Source of the DNA: Chloroflexota bacterium
GTDB lineage: Bacteria > Chloroflexota > Dehalococcoidia > UBA1127 > JACQUN01
NCBI GenBank assembly: GCA_016210285.1
Contig: JACQUN010000173.1
Span: forward strand, 1-8,433
Length of the DNA stretch: 8,433 nt
Reading direction: 5' to 3'
A program made the translations under genes and the position numbers. The notes under the pieces are model-generated. The model saw only the letters and a list, made by a program, of their open reading frames with translations, did not search any database and was not told the origin of the DNA. The first letter of the stretch is position 1. Each line of letters opens with the position of its first letter. Positions 1 through 6,704 of this stretch are shown in pieces.

Positions 1-1548
<1,548 letters not shown>

Positions 1549-1562
1549 CTACCTTCCCTTCG

Positions 1563-1578
1563 AGGGGCTGCCGCCCCT
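1563..1578. repeat. GC-rich inverted repeat in gyrB 5' leader
   Basis: Perfect 6-bp arms (AGGGGC / GCCCCT) flank a 4-nt loop, 20 bp upstream of the gyrB start and 44 bp downstream of the membrane-gene stop. It could form a small hairpin in a read-through transcript. No T-tract follows on either strand, so it is not a canonical intrinsic terminator. An attenuating or processing role is conjecture. Confidence 0.35.
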
Positions 1579-1622
1579 ATTCTGCTAGCCTTCTGCTCTC
1601 TGGAGCTTCCATCTGTTCCGAC

Positions 1623-2585
1623 CTACCGTTCTCGTACAGCCTCGGCCACCTCCCCCAGGCCCCGGCGGTCCCAGTAGAACACCATGACCGCCGCTACCAG
1701 GCCCGTGGCAATGTAAGCGTTCCCCAGGATTGCTGCCATCAGCCCGGCGGGGTGCGCCGCCAGACGCTCCCAGATGACTCGCATCCCCAGGCTTATCACG
1801 TTACTCAGGGCCCAGAGTCCCAGGCACGGCCAAAAGTTCCGGTGGACTATGCGGAAGCTCTGAGCCAGCGCCCTCGCTGGCCCCTGCCCCGCCAGGATGA
1901 TCGCCTCCTCCGCCAGGAACAGGTGGACCGCCAGGAGAATGCCCCCAGCGAAGAGCACCCCCAGGGCTACCGAGAGCGCCCCCGGCCCGAGCGCGGAGGC
2001 CACCCCAGAGAGCGCGACGACTACTGCCACGCCGGCCACGAGCAGCCCTGCCAGGAGTAGCCGGTAGCCCGCCAGCCGCAGCCACAGCCATCCGAGGCTT
2101 CGCGCGAGCGCCCTTCCGCTCCCACCACTCCCTCGCACCGATGCTCCTATGGGGGCAAAGTAGAAGCAGGCCAAGAGCAACCCCAGGAGCAGCATCCCAG
2201 CCACGAAACCCAGAACCTGCGTCCCACCACTCAAGGCCATGCCAGGCGTCGCGGAGGGGGTCGTCCCCAAGACACCATTCAGGGCGGGGACCTGCCATGC
2301 CAGGAGGGCCAGGAGGTTCAGATTGGCAAAGAGCTCCAGCAACTGCTCCGCCTGCGCCCCCGTCTGAAGCGTCTGGTCAGGAGTGAGGGGTGCACCCATC
2401 GCCCACTCAAGCAGACTCCCCGCCATCCGCCGGAAGAGGTCCCCTGCCCTTACACCAGGGACCAGCCAGAGCAGGATATCCAGGAGCACAAGTAACAGCA
2501 AGAGCCAGGGCTTGCGCGTAACAAGGCCATAGCCACTGGCCAGCGAATCAATGATGCCCCTGGGCGCCTTGGCAGTGCTAGCCAC
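1623..2585 (-). CDS. uncharacterised multi-pass integral membrane protein (320 aa)
   Basis: I do not recognise a named family with confidence. Hydrophobic stretches suggest about six membrane helices, near residues 27-45, 123-147, 172-198, 204-231, 251-270 and 279-304; the weakly hydrophobic 82-102 may be a seventh. There is no signal peptide and no catalytic motif. The C-terminal half has a pattern (EEAIILAGQGPARALAQSF followed by NFW, residues 226-252) resembling bacterial multi-TM proteins in which a 'G-x-GP-x-x-AL-x-x-S' loop precedes an 'NFW' helix; this is pattern memory, not a match. The GTG start at 2585 is forced by an in-frame TAG four codons upstream. It has no close Shine-Dalgarno, but an extended -10 ends six bases before it. 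The gene is upstream of gyrB on the same strand, which suggests one transcription unit. Confidence 0.8.
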   Translation of the reverse strand: MASTAKAPRGIIDSLASGYGLVTRKPWLLLLLVLLDILLWLVPGVRAGDLFRRMAGSLLEWAMGAPLTPDQTLQTGAQAEQLLELFANLNLLALLAWQVPALNGVLGTTPSATPGMALSGGTQVLGFVAGMLLLGLLLACFYFAPIGASVRGSGGSGRALARSLGWLWLRLAGYRLLLAGLLVAGVAVVVALSGVASALGPGALSVALGVLFAGGILLAVHLFLAEEAIILAGQGPARALAQSFRIVHRNFWPCLGLWALSNVISLGMRVIWERLAAHPAGLMAAILGNAYIATGLVAAVMVFYWDRRGLGEVAEAVRER

Positions 2586-2591
2586 GGCCCT

Positions 2592-2600
2592 ATTCTAGCA
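2592..2600 (-). promoter_or_regulatory. extended -10 promoter placed for a leaderless transcript
   Basis: On the minus strand TGC-TAGAAT (TGn plus a 5/6 match to TATAAT) is followed by exactly six bases and then the GTG start at 2585, which would put the transcription start on or next to the start codon. The -35 region is weak (about 3/6). A strong AAGGAGG lies further upstream, but its nearest ATG opens only a 3-codon frame ending in TAG, out of frame with the gene. That leaves the leaderless reading as the simplest one. Confidence 0.5.
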
Positions 2601-2694
2601 TAAGCTGCCCCTCCTTGCTATGTGCTCAAGGGTTCTCGCGCGACCGTGAACCTGACCCGGCGAAAAGGTCTCCGCAGCCGATCCTATCCCCACG

Positions 2695-2724
2695 TTGATT
2701 CCCGGCGCCTCAGCAGGCTACACT
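2695..2724 (+). promoter_or_regulatory. putative sigma70-like promoter of the triple-Rid gene
   Basis: TTGATT (2695-2700, 4/6) and TACACT (2719-2724, 4/6) are separated by 18 bp, about 80 bp before the ATG at 2806. The predicted leader is about 75 nt. It lies in the divergent spacer shared with the membrane gene. I see no riboswitch-like structure in the leader. Confidence 0.4.
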
Positions 2725-2805
2725 CTTTGCGGCAGGGTGTGCGGGCGGGTGTCCTGGTGTGAGAGAATGGGGTTCCACAACAAGGGAGCACGAAAGGGAG
2801 GAAGC

Positions 2806-4011
2806 ATGGCGAAGAACATCATCCAGGTTGACCCAGCCAAGTTCCCCTGGCTGGACCTGCGGCGCTACACCTTCTCCATGGGAGCGGAGAAGAACGGCAT
2901 CGTCTATCTGGCTGGAGAGACCGCCAGCGCCTACGACCCCAAGGAAGGGAAGGTCCTCTGCAAGGGCGACCTGCTGGAGCAGACCAAGGTCATCTACGAG
3001 AAGCTGGGGGTCGTGCTGGAAGCCGCTGGTCTCAGCTTCGAAAACGTGGTGAAAACGGTGGACTACATCAACCCTGTGGCGCTGCCTCAGTACCGCCAGA
3101 CGGGCGAGATACGGCGCCAGTACCTGGGCAGCAACCCGGTCGTCGTCTCCACCGGCATCTGCGTGCACAGCCTCCTGCGGCCAGACGCCCTCCTGGAGGT
3201 GAACGCCGTGGCGGTCCGCGGGCACAAGCAGGCGGTCAACCCTGGCTATGGGCGCTACGCACAGCTTACCTATGTCCCTGCGGTCAGGACCGGCGAGATC
3301 CTCTGGTTCTCCGGCACCGTCGGCAGTCAGGAGAAGGACGGGAAACGCCTGTATCCCCAGAACACGGCACAGCAGGTAGCCCTGGGCTATCAGTCGCTGG
3401 GGCCGGTGCTGGAGGCAGCGGGTGCGCGTCCAGGGGACGTGGTGGAGAACCTGGACTACATTGACCCACAGGCCAAGCTCCAGTACCGTAATGTCAGCAG
3501 GTCCCGGCGGGATTTCTACCAGGGCCAGTACCCCGCAGCAACAGGCATTATCATCAATCGCCTGCTCCGCCCCGAGGGGCATGTGGAGCTTGAGCTTGTG
3601 GCCGTCACCGGCGAGGGTCGCCAGGAGGTGCGCATCCCTGAGTGGGAGCGCCGATTCCGACGCCTGACCCACGTGCCTGGGGTGAAGAAGGGGAGGCTTC
3701 TGGCCATCTCCGGCCAGGTAGCCGTGGACCACGCCACCGACCAGAGCGTGGGAGGATGGGACGTGGTAGCCCAGGCAGACCAGGCCTACGCCAACATCGC
3801 CCGCGTGGTAGCCGAGGCTGGCTACTCCATGGACGACATCATCAACACCCTGGAGTTCGTCACCCCCAACGGGGTCATGGGCTACCGGGCCGTGGGAGAC
3901 GTACGCCGAAAGTACTTCGGCAAGGCGTTCCCCGCTGCCACCGGTGTGGCGGTGCACCAGCTCCTGCGACCTGAGCTGCTCATCGAGGTAGTGGCGCTGG
4001 CCGTGGTGTAG
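2806..4011 (+). CDS. three-domain RidA/YjgF-family protein (401 aa)
   Basis: The protein is three tandem Rid domains, roughly residues 15-139, 150-269 and 285-401. Each repeats the same order: a glycine-rich early strand (LAGET, WFSGTVG, AISGQV), a helix before 'EAAG', a 'DYI' or 'EFV' strand, YR...RR-x-[YF], then TG...LLRP...E...AV. Classical RidA is about 130 residues, forms a homotrimer and hydrolyses reactive enamines/imines from PLP enzymes through Arg105. Here that position is Ser115, Ala245 and Ala378, so ordinary imine deaminase activity is doubtful. The Glu equivalent to E. coli Glu120 is kept in all three (Glu131, Glu261, Glu394). A single chain could fold as a pseudotrimer (inference). 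No signal peptide. The ATG at 2806 follows GGGAGGAAGC; the longer frame back to a TTG at 2695 overlaps the promoter and is rejected. Cytosolic, substrate unknown. Confidence 0.9.
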   Translation: MAKNIIQVDPAKFPWLDLRRYTFSMGAEKNGIVYLAGETASAYDPKEGKVLCKGDLLEQTKVIYEKLGVVLEAAGLSFENVVKTVDYINPVALPQYRQTGEIRRQYLGSNPVVVSTGICVHSLLRPDALLEVNAVAVRGHKQAVNPGYGRYAQLTYVPAVRTGEILWFSGTVGSQEKDGKRLYPQNTAQQVALGYQSLGPVLEAAGARPGDVVENLDYIDPQAKLQYRNVSRSRRDFYQGQYPAATGIIINRLLRPEGHVELELVAVTGEGRQEVRIPEWERRFRRLTHVPGVKKGRLLAISGQVAVDHATDQSVGGWDVVAQADQAYANIARVVAEAGYSMDDIINTLEFVTPNGVMGYRAVGDVRRKYFGKAFPAATGVAVHQLLRPELLIEVVALAVV

Positions 4012-4025
4012 CGAGGAGGGCCAAC

Positions 4026-4076
4026 GTGGAGCCGCTGTCCCTGGCAGCCCGCCCCATCTTCAGAGGATGCTGGTAG
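4026..4076 (+). other. possible 16-codon mini-ORF or vestigial gene start
   Basis: GAGGAGGG (4013-4020) lies 5 nt before a GTG, which is near-ideal ribosome-binding geometry and begins two bases after the triple-Rid stop. The frame encodes MEPLSLAARPIFRGCW and then stops (TAG). It could be a translated micropeptide, or the start of a deleted downstream operon gene whose body is gone. No homology can be claimed at this length. Confidence 0.2.
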
Positions 4077-4097
4077 GCCACCTGCCCTTGCACATCT

Positions 4098-4122
4098 GTT
4101 GACCCACCAGGAAACGGTCAAC
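4098..4122. repeat. perfect 7-bp inverted repeat, 11-nt spacer
   Basis: GTTGACC (4098-4104) and GGTCAAC (4116-4122) are exact reverse complements. They lie in the non-coding space where transcription of the triple-Rid and crotonase genes converges. It could be a stem-loop that protects or ends transcripts, or a dimeric protein site. No T-run follows, so a classic terminator is not supported. Confidence 0.4.
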
Positions 4123-4190
4123 CCTCCACTATGAGGTGCGCCCTGGCTTTGCGAACAAGGTCTCTCTGGCCCTCCGCTGGTAATCGTGCT

Positions 4191-4252
4191 ACGCGAAGCG
4201 AAGAATCTCTCGCCTCGCTCAGGGTGAGAAGGAAGCCGCGCTCAGGGTGACA
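4191..4252 (-). repeat. dispersed intergenic repeat relic, two head-to-tail partial copies
   Basis: Read on the minus strand, the motif TCACCCTGAGCG occurs twice, 23 bp apart (plus-strand 4239-4250 and 4216-4227). The second copy continues into an imperfect hairpin: plus-strand arms 4193-4201 and 4210-4218 are 9 bp with one mismatch and an 8-nt loop. The mismatch becomes a G-U wobble in minus-strand RNA. It closely resembles the short repeats scattered between genes in many environmental bacterial genomes, including Chloroflexota, that are often mistranslated as 'CHPER...' hypothetical proteins (recognised from memory). The first copy is truncated. Confidence 0.6.
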
Positions 4253-4296
4253 ATGAAGGCGTTGGAACGGCCTGTTGCGCAAGATCGGCGTGCCTG

Positions 4297-5103
4297 TCAC
4301 TCGCCCTTGAACACTGGCTTGCGCTTCTCCAGAAAGGCAGCCAGGGCCTCCCGGTGGTCCTGGGTGGTGAGGGTCAGCACCTCCACCTGGGCCGCCTCCA
4401 CCAGGTGCTCCTCCAGGGATTGGGTGAGTCCCCGGTGCACCATCCCTCTCACCAGCCGGTTTGGGATGGGGGGACGCTCAGCGATGCGCCGGGCGAGTCC
4501 CATGGTCTCCTCTTCGAGCCGCGCAGCCGGGACCAGCCGATTCAGGACGCCCAGCCGGTAGGCCTCCTCCGCCTCCAGCCAGTCGCCGGTGTAGAGGAGC
4601 TCCAGGGCCCTGTTGCTGCCCATGGCCCGGGGGTAGAGCCAGGTGGCGCCCGTGTTAGAGACCAGCCCCATCTGGAGGAAGGCGTTCATGAACCGGGCGT
4701 GCTCGCAGCCGATACGAATATCACAGGCCAGAACCCAGTCGAAGCCGTCTCCGATGGCCAGGCCGTTGACCATGGCGATGGTCGGCTTCTCCATCTGGTG
4801 GAGATGCAGGGTCACCCCTTGGGGACGGCTGCGGATGAACTCCCGCGTCTCGTAGGGGCTGCGCTGGCTCAGCAGGCGGTCACCCCCCTGCCGCTCCTCC
4901 TTGACGTCGGCGGAGGCGCAGAAGGCCCGCCCCGCCCCGGTCAGCACGAGCACGCGTACCGTAGTGTCCACAGCAACGTCGCCCAGGGCCGCGTTGAGCT
5001 CCTCGAACATCCGCTCGTTGATGGCGTTGAGCCGTTCAGGCCGGTTCAGGGTGACCCTGGCGATGTGGTCGCGCTTCTCCAGGAGAATCGTCTCAAACCC
5101 CAT
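4297..5103 (-). CDS. enoyl-CoA hydratase/isomerase (crotonase) family protein (268 aa)
   Basis: Length and motifs fit the crotonase fold: LNRPERLNAIN (19-29), the first oxyanion-hole segment AFCASADVKEE (60-70), and the second, NGLAIGDGFDWVLACDI (113-129). The family acts on acyl-CoA thioesters by stabilising an enolate. The segment FLQMGLVSNTGATWLYPRAMG-like (142-162) looks most like PaaG-type isomerases. The catalytic acids are atypical. The hydratase Glu144 position is Asp122, the Glu164 position falls at a hydrophobic residue, and the Asp used by PaaG is Asn150. Plain enoyl-CoA hydration is therefore not supported, and the reaction is unknown. The ATG at 5103 has AAGGAGG four bases upstream. 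The gene is divergent from the PIG-L gene. No signal peptide; cytosolic. Confidence 0.9.
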   Translation of the reverse strand: MGFETILLEKRDHIARVTLNRPERLNAINERMFEELNAALGDVAVDTTVRVLVLTGAGRAFCASADVKEERQGGDRLLSQRSPYETREFIRSRPQGVTLHLHQMEKPTIAMVNGLAIGDGFDWVLACDIRIGCEHARFMNAFLQMGLVSNTGATWLYPRAMGSNRALELLYTGDWLEAEEAYRLGVLNRLVPAARLEEETMGLARRIAERPPIPNRLVRGMVHRGLTQSLEEHLVEAAQVEVLTLTTQDHREALAAFLEKRKPVFKGE

Positions 5104-5155
5104 GTGGCCTCCTTCGCTGCGTCGCGTGTGCGCCCTTGAGTCTGGTTACCCAAGA

Positions 5156-5161
5156 ATCATA
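5156..5161 (-). promoter_or_regulatory. candidate -10 box for the crotonase gene
   Basis: The minus strand reads TATGAT, a 5/6 match to the -10 consensus, about 50 bp before the ATG at 5103. The -35 region is poor (about 3/6 at 17 bp spacing). It lies in the 261-bp divergent spacer shared with the deacetylase gene. Confidence 0.3.
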
Positions 5162-5242
5162 GCACCCCTGCTGGAAACTGGAAGAGGCCCACGCCCCGGG
5201 AAGGCGGAGGGAGAGGAACCCTGCGCCCTCCGTACCTGGCCC

Positions 5243-5271
5243 TTGATGCCTGGATTGGTGCGGGGTATCAT
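5243..5271 (+). promoter_or_regulatory. sigma70-like promoter of the PIG-L deacetylase gene
   Basis: TTGATG (5243-5248, 4/6) and TATCAT (5266-5271, 5/6) are separated by exactly 17 bp, the best-spaced promoter in the window. It would give a leader of roughly 86 nt before the TTG at 5365. Confidence 0.5.
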
Positions 5272-5364
5272 TGGGGGCACAGCGCAAATCCACAACGGCT
5301 GCTTTGGCCTTCACCCACTCGGATTGCCCGTAGGTGACGGCTTGCTCTGGAAGGAGGACGTGGT

Positions 5365-6057
5365 TTGGATACTCCGGGTCGGGTACTCGTGGTAACGCCC
5401 CATGCTGACGACGCCGAAATCGGTTGCGGTGGCACCGTTGTCCGATGGGCGCGAGAAGGGGCGCAGGTCTACTGCGTGCTTTGCACCGATGGGGGAAAGG
5501 GCACCAGCGACCCCGAGATGACGCCGGAGCGGCTGGCCGCCATCCGCGAGGAGGAGCAGGCGGCGGCAGCCCGGGTGCTGGGGCTGCAAGAGGTGATCTT
5601 CCTCCGCCACCCCGACGGCGGCCTGGAGGACGGTGCGCTCTTCCGCGGACAACTGGTGCGGGAGATCCGCCGCCTGCGGCCGGACGTGCTGCTCACCACA
5701 GACCCCTTCCGCCGCACATCCCACACGCACCGCGACCACCGCATGGCAGGGCAGGTCAGTCTGGACGCCTGCTTTCCCTACGCTCGCGACCGCCTCCACT
5801 TCCCCGAACATGAAAGGGAGGGTCTGCAACCCCATAAGGTGGGCGCTATCCTTTTCTGGGGCACCGAGGACCCCCAGGTGTTTGTGGACACCACCGATAC
5901 CATCGAGACGAAGATCGAGGCCCTGGCCAAGCACGTGAGCCAGATGGGCACTGGCCGCGATGTGGGGGAGTTCGTCAAGAACAACGCCCGTCGCCTGGGG
6001 GAGCGGGCTGGCTGCACCTTCGCAGAAGGGTTCCGTCGCATCGAGTTCCGCCGCTAG
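5365..6057 (+). CDS. PIG-L/LmbE-family zinc-dependent deacetylase (230 aa)
   Basis: The N-terminus carries the family signature PHADDAEIGCGG (12-23), a variant of PHPDDE. His13 and Asp16 are expected zinc ligands and Asp15 the general base. The second signature, HTHRDH (120-125), supplies the remaining histidines. Family members remove acetyl groups from N-acetylglucosamine-type substrates, for example in GPI-anchor, mycothiol or bacillithiol synthesis; the substrate here cannot be told from sequence. Full length for the family. The start is TTG, supported by AAGGAGG (5351-5357) 7 nt upstream. A nearby GTG at 5360 is out of frame. There is no signal peptide, so it is probably cytosolic. It is transcribed from its own promoter and converges on the hydrolase gene with a 23-bp gap. 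No thiol-biosynthesis partner gene is visible. Confidence 0.92.
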   Translation: MDTPGRVLVVTPHADDAEIGCGGTVVRWAREGAQVYCVLCTDGGKGTSDPEMTPERLAAIREEEQAAAARVLGLQEVIFLRHPDGGLEDGALFRGQLVREIRRLRPDVLLTTDPFRRTSHTHRDHRMAGQVSLDACFPYARDRLHFPEHEREGLQPHKVGAILFWGTEDPQVFVDTTDTIETKIEALAKHVSQMGTGRDVGEFVKNNARRLGERAGCTFAEGFRRIEFRR

Positions 6058-6078
6058 GAGGGAGAGCGGCGCCCCTCC
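6057..6078. terminator. weak stem-loop between convergent stops
   Basis: GGAGGG (6057-6062) and CCCTCC (6073-6078) can pair around a 10-nt loop that itself contains the self-complementary GGCGCC. It fills the 23-bp gap between the PIG-L and hydrolase stops and could stop transcription from both sides. No T-tract is present, so this is a tentative call. Confidence 0.25.
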
Positions 6079-6080
6079 CC

Positions 6081-6686
6081 CTATAGGCTGGCGATAAACT
6101 CCTGGATGGCCCCGTTCACGTGGTCCGGCAGCTCATTGGGCACCGAGTGGGTGGCCCCCTGGTAGATATGCTTGCGGGCGCCCGGAATCTTCGCCGCCAG
6201 GTACGCCGTGTACTTCACCGGCGTCATGACGTCCTCGCTGCCGCACATCACCAGGGTGGGAAGGCGTAGCTCCCCCAGGCGGTCCATGACGTCGAACCTG
6301 TCGCAGCAGAGGAAGTCGCTGAGCTGGACGGCGGGGCCCACCTCCGCTGCCTTTTTCAGCAGCAGTTGGCGAAGCTGGGGCTCGACCTTGGCCAGAGTCG
6401 CCTCTCGGTCCTTCAGCCACTGCTGGAGCTTCCCCTGGTCCTGGGAGGCCTCTTCACACTGGCGCAGGTAGTCGGGGTGGACGCGCAGGCGCGCCCCTGT
6501 GCCTACCAGGATGATCCCCTTGAGCTCCTCCGGATACGTCAGGGCGTAGAGCTGGGTGATGGCGCCCCCCATGGAGTGCCCAGCAAGAACAACATCCCTG
6601 TACCCCTTGGCCCAGATATACCCCCGCAGCCACTCCACGTAGAGCTCAATGCTGGTGCAGGTCTTGCCACCCCCAGTCAATGCCAA
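6081..6686 (-). CDS. alpha/beta hydrolase, N-terminally truncated (201 aa)
   Basis: The catalytic half of an alpha/beta hydrolase is intact: nucleophile elbow AGHSMGG (Ser38), acid in CGSEDVMTP (Asp152) and histidine in GATHSVPNE (His180), with a helical lid between about residues 72 and 130. Family members are usually about 260-280 residues. The first strands, including the HG oxyanion motif and the 'D-x-x-G-x-G-x-S' turn, are absent. The frame opens directly after the stop of the upstream NHL gene (TGA at 6707-6705). The first possible start, TTG at 6686, has no properly spaced ribosome-binding site, and the first internal ATG is inside the nucleophile motif. I infer that a rearrangement or deletion removed the 5' end, so this is probably a non-functional remnant despite the open frame. 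Substrate unknown. Confidence 0.75.
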   Translation of the reverse strand: MALTGGGKTCTSIELYVEWLRGYIWAKGYRDVVLAGHSMGGAITQLYALTYPEELKGIILVGTGARLRVHPDYLRQCEEASQDQGKLQQWLKDREATLAKVEPQLRQLLLKKAAEVGPAVQLSDFLCCDRFDVMDRLGELRLPTLVMCGSEDVMTPVKYTAYLAAKIPGARKHIYQGATHSVPNELPDHVNGAIQEFIASL

Positions 6687-6704
6687 GCTGCGCGTCGTAT
6701 TCCT

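Larger units (their letters stand above)
4012..4296. other. 285-bp gap between convergent genes; no established gene
   Basis: This stretch separates the triple-Rid stop from the crotonase stop. It holds a Shine-Dalgarno/GTG mini-ORF, a perfect 7-bp dyad and a relic of a dispersed intergenic repeat, each listed separately. I found no intrinsic terminator with a T-tract on either strand. A 60-codon minus frame (4118-4300) is mostly the repeat read as protein and is not counted as a gene. Confidence 0.7.

Noticed and set aside
2695..2805. 37-codon N-terminal extension of the triple-Rid protein from TTG at 2695, or an ATG at 2767
   Set aside because: The extension overlaps the putative promoter and has no Rid homology or ribosome-binding site. 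The ATG at 2806 has a well-spaced GGGAGG and starts at the domain.
2710..3957. 415-codon minus frame opposite the triple-Rid gene
   Set aside because: Its length follows from high GC and codon bias of the real gene. Its composition (rich in H, V, L, G, D) and lack of motifs are typical of an antisense shadow.
4118..4300. 60-codon minus frame between the convergent genes (starts MTGTPILRNRP)
   Set aside because: Its core (CHPERGFLLTLSEARD) is the dispersed intergenic repeat read as protein, a well-known false-gene pattern. It also overlaps the crotonase stop.
2695..6057. A joint catabolic operon of triple-Rid, crotonase and PIG-L genes
   Set aside because: The genes alternate in strand and have separate control regions, and nothing in their motifs ties them to one pathway.
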